Source of the DNA: Flavobacterium psychrophilum
Lineage (GTDB): Bacteria; Bacteroidota; Bacteroidia; Flavobacteriales; Flavobacteriaceae
Direction: 5' to 3'
Length of the DNA: 63,059 nt
NCBI GenBank assembly: GCA_945872245.1
Contig: CAMBZB010000013.1
Coordinates: 1 to 63,059, forward strand
Shown here: positions 1 to 10,700 of the stretch, one piece after another
Layout of the letters: each line of letters begins with the position of its first letter
How positions within the stretch are numbered: position 1 is the stretch's first letter
Notes under the pieces: model-generated
The model's database searches: none
What the model was told of the DNA's origin: nothing
What the model saw: the letters and a program-made list of their open reading frames with translations, nothing else
Translations under genes and position numbers: made by a program

Positions 1-2714
1 ATGATAGGAAAAGCTTCTCTCGCGCTGCGTTCAGTTTTTTCAGAATAATACGCTAAAGCTGCTTTATATACTTTTCCGGTCAATTCGATTTCCGTCAATT
101 TATTGAAATCACTTTCAGAAACTGGAGAAGTGATAGAGAAATAGCGAATCAATTCAAATTCGAAGTTTTTGAAATCATTTGCCGCTTTATTGTCGCCCAC
201 GATTAAATCACAAGTATCATACAACATATTAGCGATATCCAATTTCAAGCGTTCTCCAAACAAAGCGTGACGACGACGTTTGTAAACCACCTCACGTTGT
301 GCATTCATAACATCATCATATTCCAATAAACGCTTACGTACACCAAAGTTGTTTTCTTCTACTTTTTTCTGCGCTCTTTCGATAGATTTGGTCATCATCG
401 AATGTTGGATAACTTCACCTTCCTGCAGTCCCATTCTGTCCATCACCTTCGCGACTCTTTCAGAACCAAACAAACGCATCAAATTGTCTTCAAGGGAAAC
501 ATAAAATTGAGAACTTCCTGGGTCTCCTTGACGACCGGCACGACCACGTAACTGACGATCCACACGACGCGAGTCGTGACGTTCTGTACCAATGATTGCC
601 AAACCACCTGCTGCTTTTACCTCAGCAGAAAGTTTGATGTCCGTTCCACGACCCGCCATATTGGTAGCAATGGTTACAACGCCCGGTTTTCCGGCTTCTT
701 CCACGATTTGTGCCTCTTGTTTGTGCATTTTTGCATTCAAAACGTTGTGGGCAACACCGCGCATTTTCAACATTCGGCTCAATAATTCAGAAATCTCTAC
801 TGAAGTGGTTCCAATCAAAACAGGTCTTCCTGCTTTTGATAATTCAGTTACATCCTCTATTACGGCATTGAATTTCTCACGAGTAGTTTTATAGATAAAA
901 TCTTCTTTGTCTTTTCTAGCCATGGGTCTGTTAGTAGGGATTTCTACCACATCCAATTTGTATATTTCCCATAACTCACCCGCTTCAGTAACTGCAGTTC
1001 CCGTCATACCGGCCAATTTGCTGTACATTCTGAAGTAATTCTGAAGTGTTACTGTTGCAAATGTTTGGGTGGCGTCTTCGATTTTAACGCTTTCTTTGGC
1101 TTCAATGGCTTGGTGTAAACCATCAGAATAACGACGGCCATCCATAATACGACCCGTTTGCTCATCGACAATCATAATTTTGTTGTCCATGATTACATAT
1201 TCTACATCTTTTTCGAAAAGCGTGTAGGCTTTTAAAAGTTGTGTCAAAGTATGAATACGTTCGCTTTTGATGCCGAAATCTTGGAATAATTTTTCTTTTT
1301 CTTCTGCTTCTGCGTCTTTGGATAATTTTTTCTTTTCAATGGCGGCAATTTCGGTTCCAATGTCCGGCAAAACGAAGAAATCACTGTCTGTATCTCCCGA
1401 AAGGAATTTGATTCCGTTATCTGTTAATTCTACTTGGTTGTTTTTTTCTTCGATAACAAAATACAAGGCTTCATCCACTTTTGGCATTTCGCGGTTGTTG
1501 TCCTGCATATAAGAATTTTCAGTTTTTTGAAGCAATTGTTTAATTCCTTCTTCACTCAAAAACTTGATCAATGCCTTGTTTTTTGGTAAGCTTCTGTAAG
1601 CTCTCAATAATAAAAAACCGCCGTCTTTAGTATTGCCTTCCTTAATTAATTTTTTAGCTTCTGACAGAAAACCATTAGCCAATTGTCTTTGTAGTGCCAC
1701 TAAGTTTTCAATTTTTGGCTTCAATTCGTTAAATTCATGACGATCTCCTTGTGGTACTGGACCTGAGATAATCAATGGCGTACGGGCATCGTCAATCAAA
1801 ACAGAATCGACCTCATCAACAATCGCATAATTGTGTTTTCGTTGTACCAAATCATCTGGCGAATGCGCCATATTATCCCTCAAATAATCGAAACCAAATT
1901 CGTTATTCGTTCCGTAAGTAATATCAGAGTCATACGCTTTTTTTCTGCCTTCCGAATTGGGTTGGTGGTTATCTATACAATCCACGGTTAAACCATGAAA
2001 TTCGAATAAAGGTGCTTTCCAGGTACTATCACGTTTCGCTAAGTAATCATTCACGGTTACTAAATGCACGCCGTTTCCGGTTAAAGCATTCAAATAAAGT
2101 GGCAAAGTAGCCACTAATGTTTTTCCTTCACCCGTTTGCATTTCGGCAATTTTTCCTTCATGCAAAACCATTCCGCCAATCAATTGGACATCATAGTGAA
2201 TCATATCCCATGTGATTTGCTTACCGGCAGCATTCCAGGAATTAGACCAAATTGCATTATCTCCGTCAAGTGTAATATAGCTTTTCGAAGCCGATAGCTC
2301 TCGGTCTTTAGTAGTTGCAGTTACTTGTATTTGCGTGTTTTCTTTGAATCGTCTTGCCGTTTCTTTGACTACGGCAAAGGCTTCAGGCAGGATTTCCATC
2401 AATGTTTTTTCCGAGATATCGTATGCTTCTTTCTCCAACGCATCAATAGCTACGTATATGTCTTCGCGTTTATCGATATCTTCCACGTTTTCTGCTTCTA
2501 ACTGAAGAGAAGCAATTTTCGCATCTTTCTCGGCACGGGCTTGTTTTATTTTTTCTTTAAAAAAGACGGTTCTTGCTCGTAGTTCGTCATTTGACAATGC
2601 AATAAGACTGCTTTCAAACGTTTTAATTTTGGTTAAATAAGGTTGTAAAGCCTTGACGTCTTTTTGCGATTTATCACCCACAAAGGCTTTGATGATGCTA
2701 TTTATGAAACTCAT
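1..2714 (-). CDS. secA: Preprotein translocase ATPase SecA (C-terminal part outside window)
   Basis: This is the motor ATPase of the Sec pathway, which pushes unfolded preproteins through SecYEG. The frame begins at ATG 2714-2712 ([18 protein letters not shown]) and stays open for about 904 codons to the window edge. Visible motifs are the Walker A region [20 protein letters not shown], the segment [11 protein letters not shown], the DEAD-type box [20 protein letters not shown] and, further on, stretches typical of helicase domain 2 and the preprotein-crosslinking domain. The N-terminal region is longer than in Proteobacteria, as is usual for Bacteroidota SecA (about 1100 residues). The missing part is the C-terminal end of the protein. 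The DUF2795 gene lies immediately upstream, but a terminator separates the two. Confidence 0.97.
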   Translation of the reverse strand, partial: MSFINSIIKAFVGDKSQKDVKALQPYLTKIKTFESSLIALSNDELRARTVFFKEKIKQARAEKDAKIASLQLEAENVEDIDKREDIYVAIDALEKEAYDISEKTLMEILPEAFAVVKETARRFKENTQIQVTATTKDRELSASKSYITLDGDNAIWSNSWNAAGKQITWDMIHYDVQLIGGMVLHEGKIAEMQTGEGKTLVATLPLYLNALTGNGVHLVTVNDYLAKRDSTWKAPLFEFHGLTVDCIDNHQPNSEGRKKAYDSDITYGTNNEFGFDYLRDNMAHSPDDLVQRKHNYAIVDEVDSVLIDDARTPLIISGPVPQGDRHEFNELKPKIENLVALQRQLANGFLSEAKKLIKEGNTKDGGFLLLRAYRSLPKNKALIKFLSEEGIKQLLQKTENSYMQDNNREMPKVDEALYFVIEEKNNQVELTDNGIKFLSGDTDSDFFVLPDIGTEIAAIEKKKLSKDAEAEEKEKLFQDFGIKSERIHTLTQLLKAYTLFEKDVEYVIMDNKIMIVDEQTGRIMDGRRYSDGLHQAIEAKESVKIEDATQTFATVTLQNYFRMYSKLAGMTGTAVTEAGELWEIYKLDVVEIPTNRPMARKDKEDFIYKTTREKFNAVIEDVTELSKAGRPVLIGTTSVEISELLSRMLKMRGVAHNVLNAKMHKQEAQIVEEAGKPGVVTIATNMAGRGTDIKLSAEVKAAGGLAIIGTERHDSRRVDRQLRGRAGRQGDPGSSQFYVSLEDNLMRLFGSERVAKVMDRMGLQEGEVIQHSMMTKSIERAQKKVEENNFGVRKRLLEYDDVMNAQREVVYKRRRHALFGERLKLDIANMLYDTCDLIVGDNKAANDFKNFEFELIRYFSITSPVSESDFNKLTEIELTGKVYKAALAYYSEKTERSAREAFPI

Positions 2715-2754
2715 ATTGTGTTTGTATTTCTATTTGTAAATGTGCGTAAATTTA

Positions 2755-2786
2755 AACAAAAAAAAAGCCTCTTTTGAGACTTTTTT
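2755..2786 (-). terminator. Rho-independent terminator after the DUF2795 gene
   Basis: Read on the minus strand, an AAAGTCTC/GAGGCTTT stem (one G-U pair) with an A/T loop is followed by a run of nine T. It lies just after the stop of the 73-residue gene and before the secA start. Confidence 0.7.
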
Positions 2787-2799
2787 CTTGATATTTTTT

Positions 2800-3021
2800 T
2801 TAATATTCATCCTCATTCCAAAGATAATCTTCGTCAGTAGGATAATCCGGCCAAATTTCCTCCATCGATTCATATATCTCCCCTTCATCCTCTATAGATT
2901 GTAGGTTTTCCACTACTTCTAGCGGGGCCCCAGCTCTAATAGCGTAGTCGATAAGTTCATCTTTGTTAGCAGGCCACGGCGCATCACTTAGGTAGGATGC
3001 TAGTTCTAATGTCCAATACAT
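2800..3021 (-). CDS. DUF2795 family small acidic protein
   Basis: A 73-residue, strongly acidic protein (C-terminus rich in D, E, Y and W) that begins MYWTLELASYLSDAPWPANK. The helical LASYLSDAPWPANKDELIDYAIRAGAP part matches my recollection of the DUF2795 family, which in Flavobacteriia is often found next to secA. The function is not known. There is no signal peptide or membrane segment, so it is probably cytosolic. A good promoter lies directly upstream and a terminator downstream, so it appears to be a single-gene unit. Confidence 0.85.
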   Translation of the reverse strand: MYWTLELASYLSDAPWPANKDELIDYAIRAGAPLEVVENLQSIEDEGEIYESMEEIWPDYPTDEDYLWNEDEY

Positions 3022-3044
3022 CTTTATGTCTGTTTAGTTTTGTG

Positions 3045-3074
3045 CAAAAATAAATTTTTTACTGAAAAAGACAA
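3045..3074 (-). promoter_or_regulatory. Bacteroidota-type promoter for the DUF2795 gene
   Basis: On the minus strand TTG (3074-3072), a 19-nt spacer and TATTTTTG (3052-3045) match the -33/-7 consensus TTG-N19-TAnnTTTG. The start codon is 23 nt downstream. Confidence 0.7.
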
Positions 3075-3122
3075 GTAAAAAATCATTTATTTTTAATTAA
3101 AGTTAAGAACGTTTTTTTAGAC

Positions 3123-3240
3123 AGCAGATTTCGGGTTACAGATTTCAGATTGGTAGCAGGAAAATTTATTTGAATTACTGCAAATCTGTTGTCTAAAATA
3201 TTTGAATTCTGCCTTCTGTAACCTGAAATCTGCGACCTGG
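3123..3240. repeat. Inverted pair of CAGATTT-type tracts
   Basis: Two imperfect copies of one sequence face each other: 3125-3152 (cagatttcgggttacagatt) and 3199-3238, whose complement reads caggtcgcagatttcaggtt. The core unit CAGATTTC(A/G)G(A/G)TTACAGA is itself built from short repeats. The pair flanks about 45 nt of A/T-rich sequence downstream of the adenosyltransferase gene, and the right copy runs up to its stop codon. It could fold into a long hairpin. It belongs to the same tract family seen at 11421 and 27979. Confidence 0.6.
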
Positions 3241-3810
3241 TTACTTTCTTGGAATCCATTTTATTTCCTCAGCATTCAAATCATTTGACAACTTTCGTGC
3301 CAACACAAATAGGTAGTCAGAAAGTCGGTTCAAGTATATAATTGCGATTTCGGCAACAGGTTCGTTATGGTCTAAATGTACCACCAAGCGTTCTGCACGT
3401 CGGCAAACGCATCGAGCAATATGACAATATGACACCGTGGTATGTCCGCCCGGTAAAACAAAATGGGTCATTGGCGGAAGGGCTTCTTCCATACTGTCAA
3501 TTTCTTTTTCGAGCAATTCGATGTCACCTTCCACTATTCCTAGTTTTTGCAAACGCAATTCCCCGTTTTTCTTTACTTCTTTTTCAGGCGGAGTAGCTAG
3601 AATGGCACCAACGGTGAATAATCGATCTTGAACTTCTATCAATATTGTTTTGTAATGCGGATTCATTTCTTGGTCACGAATCAACCCAATATAGGAATTC
3701 AATTCGTCAACCGTTCCGTAACTTTCTATGCGAATGTGGTCTTTAGGAACTCGTGTTCCACCGAAAAGGGATGTGGTTCCTTTATCCCCGGTCTTAGTGT
3801 ATATTTTCAT
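3241..3810 (-). CDS. Cob(I)yrinic acid a,c-diamide adenosyltransferase, PduO type
   Basis: A 189-residue protein that transfers the adenosyl group of ATP to cob(I)alamin, the last activation step for coenzyme B12. The N-terminus MKIYTKTGDKGTTSLFGGTR is the ATP-binding signature of PduO-type enzymes. SYGTVDELNSYIGL, the C-RRAERLVV helix and the C-terminal NRLSDYLFVLAR segment are also family hallmarks. Length is normal for the family. The gene lies downstream of the ABC ATPase gene on the same strand, with a 35-nt spacer made of ATTGATAATT repeats. A B12-binding radical SAM protein elsewhere in the window shows that the cell uses cobalamin. Confidence 0.95.
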   Translation of the reverse strand: MKIYTKTGDKGTTSLFGGTRVPKDHIRIESYGTVDELNSYIGLIRDQEMNPHYKTILIEVQDRLFTVGAILATPPEKEVKKNGELRLQKLGIVEGDIELLEKEIDSMEEALPPMTHFVLPGGHTTVSYCHIARCVCRRAERLVVHLDHNEPVAEIAIIYLNRLSDYLFVLARKLSNDLNAEEIKWIPRK

Positions 3811-3860
3811 TTAATTGATAATTGATAATTGATAATTGATAATTATCAATTGTTAATTGT
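3811..3860. repeat. ATTGATAATT tandem tract overlapping an ABC gene stop
   Basis: About four copies of a 10-nt unit (aattgataat) run from 3811 to 3845, followed by the inverted form aattatcaattgttaatt. The tract fills the gap between the adenosyltransferase start and the ABC ATPase stop. It also supplies the ABC gene's last codons (TINN) and its TGA stop. The unit carries TGA and TAA closely spaced, and together with the inverted half it could form a hairpin. Confidence 0.8.
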
Positions 3861-4541
3861 AATGGTATCACTTTCTATTATTCCATCACGCAAACGAATG
3901 ATTCTTTTGGCATGGGCAGCGATTTCCTCCTCGTGTGTGACCACAATTATGGTGTTCCCTTTATCGTGAATTTCTTTTAAAAGTTTCATGATTTCTTCGG
4001 AAGTTTTGCTGTCCAAATTCCCCGTAGGTTCATCAGCAAGAATAATAGAAGGCTTGTTGACCAAGGCTCTGGCTATTGCGACTCTTTGCCTTTGTCCTCC
4101 CGAAAGCTGATTGGGTTGAAAATTCATTCGGTCTCCTAAATTTACTTCCTGTAAAACTTTAGTCGCTCTTGCTCTCCTTTCAGATTTGGAATAACCAGCG
4201 TAAATCATGGGTAAAGCTACATTATCGAGCGCAGAGGTTCTAGGTAAAAGGTTGAAGGTTTGAAAGATAAAGCCAATTTCTTTGTTTCTAATTTCGGCCA
4301 ATTCATTGTCGCTCATTTGGCTGACGTCTTTTCCATTTAAAATATAATTTCCTGAAGTGGGTGTATCCAAACAACCTAAAAGGTTCATTAAAGTTGATTT
4401 CCCGGAACCGGAAGGACCCATAAGTGCTACATATTCGCCTTTTTTTATTTCTAAATCAATCCCTTTTAGCACGCAAACAATTTCATTTCCAAGAACAAAA
4501 TCTCGCTTGATATTTTTTATGTTAATGAGCGGTTTTGTCAT
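3846..4541 (-). CDS. ABC transporter ATP-binding protein, LolD/MacB-like
   Basis: A 231-residue ATPase subunit of an ABC system. Walker [10 protein letters not shown] is at residues 42-50, the Q-loop in [10 protein letters not shown] near 94, the signature LSGGQ at 146-150, Walker B ILADE at 167-171 and the H-loop in VVTHEEE near 202. The [13 protein letters not shown] and [17 protein letters not shown] stretches place it in the lipoprotein-export/macrolide-efflux (LolD, MacB, FtsE-like) group. No permease gene is next to it, so the partner must be encoded elsewhere. The last residues are encoded by a repeat tract, so the C-terminal tail is probably not conserved. Confidence 0.92.
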   Translation of the reverse strand: MTKPLINIKNIKRDFVLGNEIVCVLKGIDLEIKKGEYVALMGPSGSGKSTLMNLLGCLDTPTSGNYILNGKDVSQMSDNELAEIRNKEIGFIFQTFNLLPRTSALDNVALPMIYAGYSKSERRARATKVLQEVNLGDRMNFQPNQLSGGQRQRVAIARALVNKPSIILADEPTGNLDSKTSEEIMKLLKEIHDKGNTIIVVTHEEEIAAHAKRIIRLRDGIIESDTITINN

Positions 4542-4690
4542 TTTTTATTATAGATTAAGTTTTTTATAATTATCAAGTTGTTGGACAACACCTATCCAAT
4601 ATTGTTAAAACAAATGTAAACAATTTTAAATCTTAATAAAATAGTTTAAACCACTTCAAAAACTTGCATTAACAATGGAATCTAAGTTTA

Positions 4691-4724
4691 AAAAAAACGC
4701 CTTTTCATTTCTGAAAAGGCGTTT
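4691..4724 (-). terminator. Terminator of the 2041-residue protein gene
   Basis: A 13-bp perfect stem, AAACGCCTTTTCA (4695-4707) and TGAAAAGGCGTTT (4712-4724), has a 4-nt loop and a seven-T run on the minus strand. It lies just after the stop at 4745. Confidence 0.9.
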
Positions 4725-4744
4725 TAGAATTATTTAAAACCGGA

Positions 4745-7700
4745 TTATCTTTTAATCACTCGTAGCGTTTTCACGTTTGCTCCTTGGTTTACAATCACAT
4801 TGTAAACCCCTTTAGCATAGTTAGACCCTATTTGAGCATCAGATGAGATCTGACGTTGTTCGATTGAACGACCTAACATGTCATACACCTGTACTCCAAA
4901 TGATTTTCCATTACTAGATTTAACTCTGAATCCTTCTGTAGATGGATTTGGATACGCCACCGCGCTGAATTTTTCAGTAGTCGCTGCTTCTGGTGCAAGT
5001 CTTGTACTTGTACAAGCTATTCTTTTCACATTAAGTGATTTTATACCACTAGTGCCTGTTCCGTTAGTTGCAGAACAAGTTACTGTTGAAGTTCCTAATA
5101 AAGGTACTGACGTAGCTGAATAATTAACCACAATAACATTTCCTGTTTGAGTAATTGTTCCTCCTGGAGCTGTCCAATTGTAAGTAGCCCCTGGGATTAA
5201 AGTAGCAGTATAGGTTTTAGTACTACAAGAACCAAATTGAGTAGCTGTTCCATTTCCACCACTTCCAACTATGGCAGGTGTAGCTGGTACAGCCGCTGTT
5301 AGTGCTAATGGTCTGGCTATTGAATTTCCAGCTCCATTTACTGCAAATACTTTTATTGGTAATGAAGTTACTCCTGGTAGAACATCATCAAAATTAATTG
5401 TGATAGTGCTTGATGCAGTAGCAATAGCAGCAACATCTTCGATCAAATAAATAGGCTCTAATTCCGTTCCAGTGTTTACCGTTGATTTAACTTTAACCGT
5501 TGTAGGGTTATTGCTAGTCTCACAATTTACACCTGCTGGAAGTATCCAAGCATACGAAGTAGCAGTACCTCCTTGAGTGGTAAACGGAGTAGCGGTCAAT
5601 GTCAATGGTGTTGATTTTCCTGTGTATGGCCCTACTTTAGTCACTACTTTAGTAGTTACTGTAGAAGTTAAAGCAATAGCTTCATCAGTTAATACTAACT
5701 TCGTTGGAGCGCTTGGTACGGCTCTGGCCAATGTCAATGTTCTAGCTGTAGATGATCCACAACCACCTACTGCTTGAACCACAATTGGTAAAGCTCCAAT
5801 TGTTTTAAGTTCAGCACCATCGAATGTAACATCAATTACATTTCCTGTAACATCACCTATCGGATTCACACCCTCAGGCAATGTCCAAGCATAGCTAGCT
5901 GCTGTAGGAGACTCTGCAGCTGTCAAAGTGAATACCGTTTCAGTTCCCATATAAGGACCTACTTTAGTGATTTTAACAAGAGAGTTAAGTCCTACAAGAC
6001 CATAGACTGCAGGGGTTGCAGGTTCTTCAACTGCAGGAGTTATTATTCCTTTAAAATGAGGTGTACTATTAGCACTTGTCATAACTAATGAAGTTGGCGC
6101 TGTAGGTACTGCGGTAGTCAAAGCAAGAGCTCTTGGTAAAGAAATACAACCGTTAGCATCTTGTATTTGTACTTTCACTGAACCAATAGCTCCTGGTGTT
6201 TTGCTTACATTTTTAAAACTTATAAAAGCAGAATCACCATCATTTGTTATATCCGATTCTTCAATGTCGCTGATTGTAGTAGTCCAGATGTAAGAATAAG
6301 CACCTGTTGGAGTAGCAGAAAATAATACTGGAGTATCTGAATCAATGTATTTACAGATTTTTTTAGCATCTAATGATGTTAAAGTCAATGGTGTAACTGG
6401 TAAAGCATTTACTGTAATAGTTACAGGAGTTTTTTGACTTACTGTTGTACCTACTGTTTGAGTAGCATAATATGTACCTGAAGTCAAAGCAGTTGTTGAT
6501 GATAAAACTGGTGCTGTTGCTGCCGATGTTTTATAAAATTTCAAGCTTGAATCTAATACAGCGTCAGCAACTGTAGCTCCTTTACAGAAACTCAATGCAG
6601 TAGGAATTGACTCTGATACTGTTACAGTAGCTGTTGCAGCTACAGTACAAGGAGCTATTGCAGCAACAGTATAGGTATAAACCAAACCTGAATTAGTCCA
6701 AGTTCCACCAGCATCTGCTCCTGTTAAGGCTGCAAATAATTGAGCGTTTGTAGGTACTGTACCAGTTGTTACGTTAAGTGTACCACTAGTTCCTGCTTTA
6801 GGAGAAGGAACAATAGTCAAGTTTAATTTCTCAGTTACACAATTTGTAGTTGTACCAGTGTACAATCCTGAAGTTGTATAAGTAATACCATTCCAAGTAT
6901 AACTATCACAAGCAGAAATTTCAGTTGTATTAATTGAGCTTGGTGTAATAGTCAAGTTCAATTTCTCAGTTACACAATTTGTAGTTATACCAGTGTACAA
7001 TCCTGAAGTTGTATATGTAGTTCCATTCCAAGTGTACGTATCACAAACTGTAATATTAGTTACATTTTCTGATACTGCTGTTCCGTTAATTGTAACCGAA
7101 GTTGTAGCTGTACAACCTTTAGCATCGGTAATAGTATAATTATAAGTACCAGCACCTACTGTTAAAGAACTTCCTGTTACGGTATATGGAGTAGTACCTC
7201 CTGTTGCAGTTACAGATGCAGTAGTTGTAGCTCCTACACATACTGACGAAGATGCTGGAGTAGCTGTTGCAGTAATGGTTGGACATGAAGCAGTAACAAT
7301 TGTACCTGGCGAACCAATTTCTGTAATACTGTTGGCTGCAATGAAAGCACCTTTAGCTCCTACTGCACTAAATTGAGAAATTGGAGTAACCAAACTGTTT
7401 TGTCCAATTGAATTATCAAAAGTAGTAAATGGAGCAACCGTCGGAGAGGCTCCAAATAAAACGGAAGTAACAGGTGTGCTAGTCACACCATTGTATAAAT
7501 TTACTTGATCACCACCCGTTCCAAAACCAATACCTGTTCCTGTATAATTTCCTATTCTCAAATCTGACGAAGGGTTTGATCCAAACCAATTATTTAAGAA
7601 AGCAGTTGTTTTACCTGCCAAATCTGAAGTTTCCATAAATATCACAGATTCCCCCGGATTAATGCTAGTAATTCCGTTTAAGGCTACAGCTGCTGCAGGT

Positions 7701-10700
7701 GATTGTGAATTATCATCTACTTTCCAACCTGTAATATCAACCGCTACGGCTTTAGTATTGGTTACTTCGAACCAATCAGCACCCACTGGGCTGTTTCCGC
7801 TAGACCAAGGAGCCACTTCAGAAATAAACAAACGTCCAACAGTACCTGGCGAACCAATTTGAACTGTATCATTCGCTGCAGCAAATGCATCATTTACTCC
7901 TACTTGACTCAATGTTGTTACAACACTATTATTTAGACTTGCAGCATTGTTAAATGTATAATTTGTAGCTGCAGCTCCAAATGATATATTAGCTTTAACT
8001 ACTCCACTTGAATCAAATAAATTAACGGCATCACCTCCTGTGCCTAATCCTATTCCGGTTCCAGTATAAGATCCTACTTGTAAACCTGCTGGTACATTAG
8101 AACCAAACCAAGTCGTTTTAAAATTAGCAATAATAGTGGCTGCATTTGTAGCACTTGTTTCCAAGAAAATTACAGATTCGCCAGCAGCAATGCTTGTAAT
8201 ACCTGTTAAGGCTAAAGCTGCTGTAAAAGAATTAGAACTATCATCTACTTTCCAACCCGAGATATCTAGAGCGGCATTACCATTATTAGTTACTTCAAAC
8301 CAATCTGCAGCAACAGTTGTTGTGCTGCTCGACCAAGAAGCTGCTTCGGTAATACTTACAGAAACAATTGGAGTTGTTTCAACTAAAACATCCGTTACAT
8401 CTAAGACATAATTAACTGAAGCATCAGGCGTATTTCCAATTGTTGCATCGTCAACATTAATGGTAACATTATAACTTGTTTTAGTTTCAAAATCAATTAC
8501 AGTTCCTGGTTTGATGTATAAACTTGACCCTGTTATTTGGAAAGAATTTGCGTCTGCCCCAGATAATGTTAGGGTATTTATTCCTAATCCGTCATCAGTC
8601 ACAGTAATATCTGCTACTTTAATAGCTGCGGTAGTGTTAGAATTTTCTAAAATAGCAGTAGTTGTATTTGTTAAAGCAATTGCAGTTGGCGCTTGATTTG
8701 GAACTGTAGAAGGGGCATAAACCCAAAGTTGTGGGTAATCAATTGTACCGCCACCGTTTTCGCTTACAATATATAAGTTACCCTCTCTATCCATAGTCAA
8801 TCCTTCGTGCTGTTGAGAAGCAACATCTAAAGGATTTCCAGCATCAGAAACTATGGTTAGGCTATTAACAATAACCCCGCTTCTGTCAATATTGACTACT
8901 TTGGCATTTTCTTGTCCCAATACCAATAAGTTATTATATAAAGATTGTCCGTTTAGTGCTGGTATATTAGATAAAGCAAAAACATCTGCTACATCTGAAA
9001 AACCTAGCAAAGCTGGATCAAAAAGATTGGTAGAGTTCTCTGTTGTAGCCGACCCATTTGTAGCTGTTCCAGCATTAAAATCAACATCTGTTTGAAAAAT
9101 TCCGATAGGTGTTATTTCTTTTAAAACGATATAACCACCAGTCAATGGATCATAAGATAATCCTTCTGTTCCAGTATTAGGAACGAAAGTCCCGATTTTT
9201 ACCGTTTGTGAATTGGCTCTAGAAAGAGTAGTTCCCGCAGCATAAGTAAACTTAACCAACTGTCGGTCGCGCTCTTCGCTCATTACGAACTGACCATTAC
9301 CTATATAAGTAAGTCCTTCGGTATCATAAAAATCAGTTCCTTGTGGACTGCTACCTTGAGCCATTGTCATAGTATCAATTAATTGTCCTGTTTTTGATAC
9401 TTGAGTAATAGAAGTACTACCATCGGCAGTAATAAACAACGTATCTGTGTCCCAATTATAAGTTACTGCCGATGCCTCTTGGCACAGTAGGTTATTCGTT
9501 GGTGCCGCAGTTCGTGTAGGTTCTGGCAAATCATAACGTCCTACTCTAACATAAGTAGAAAGATCTATATTTAATGCAGTGTCGTTATCGCTTATGGTAA
9601 TAGTCTGCGTATTTGTAGAGCCAACCGCAATACCTGCTGATGGATTGCTTATAGATAAACTAGCAATTTCCGAACCTTCAACCAAAACGTCGTTAACAAC
9701 AGTGAAAGTAACACTTCCTGATGTTTGACCGCTTAATAGTGTAATAACAGTATTGCTTAAAGAATAATCTCCAGCAGTAATATTAGTTCCAGTTACGCCT
9801 AAATTTAAAGTTTGATCTCCATTGACAGCAACATCAGCCGTAGCCGTAATAGTTATTAAAGTTGTTCCAACTTCAGTACCTGAGTTAGAACTCACCGAAA
9901 GTGTAACAGTAGGCTTTGCAGTAGTAAAAGTGGTAGTTTGTAAAGTTGTAATGGCATTATCACCTAAATCCTCTATAGTGTTTGCTAACAAAGCAATATA
10001 ATAGGTTTGACTTGCAGATAAAGCTGTAGTCGGTACAATTGTTATTTTGTTTGACGCAAAAGTAGCATCAAATGGCACCAAAGTTCCTGAAGCATCATTT
10101 AATCTTACTTCAACAACGGAATCTATATTTGTATTTGTAATAGCATCATTATTAAGTAATCGAACACTTTCATTGAATGATATTGTTGGATTTATTGAAG
10201 CAATTACATTCGATGCGCCATTTAAAGGAAGAAAAGTAACTGTTGGCGTAGTAATGTCCGAACCTGAAAGAAGAGTACCTTCGGCAGTAAAGTTATCAAA
10301 ACGATTGTTACCAGCAGTTCCACCACCTCCTTGTTGAAATTCAACTTTAAGTTTAAAGTTAGGATTATTATCAGCAGCACTTATTGAAGAAAAATCTAAA
10401 GTTGCTAATACTGGATCTGCATCATTTGGAGTTACATTTGCAAAAAAAGTATAAGTCGTTCCATCTGTAGAATACGACCAAACTTGTGTTCCAGCTCCAG
10501 AACCAGAGCGACGAGTTGCAAATTTCATTATTGCATTTTCATAACCTGTAGTTGGCAATGCAAATACTAATGAACTACCAATAGGATTGTCAAATCTCAA
10601 ATGTGTTCCAGATGCGTCCGAGTTTTGAGTATTCAAATTCAAAACACTAAAATTTTGTCCAGTTCCCCCTGTAAAATTAATGGCACTAGTTCCTGAAATA

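Noticed and set aside
3342..3631. Plus-strand frames opposite the adenosyltransferase
   Set aside because: Antisense to a clear family member, with no family match of their own.
5577..5777. Plus-strand open frames within 4878-10337
   Set aside because: They are antisense to the giant Thr/Val/Ala-rich protein; that composition keeps the opposite strand open. None has a promoter or family match.
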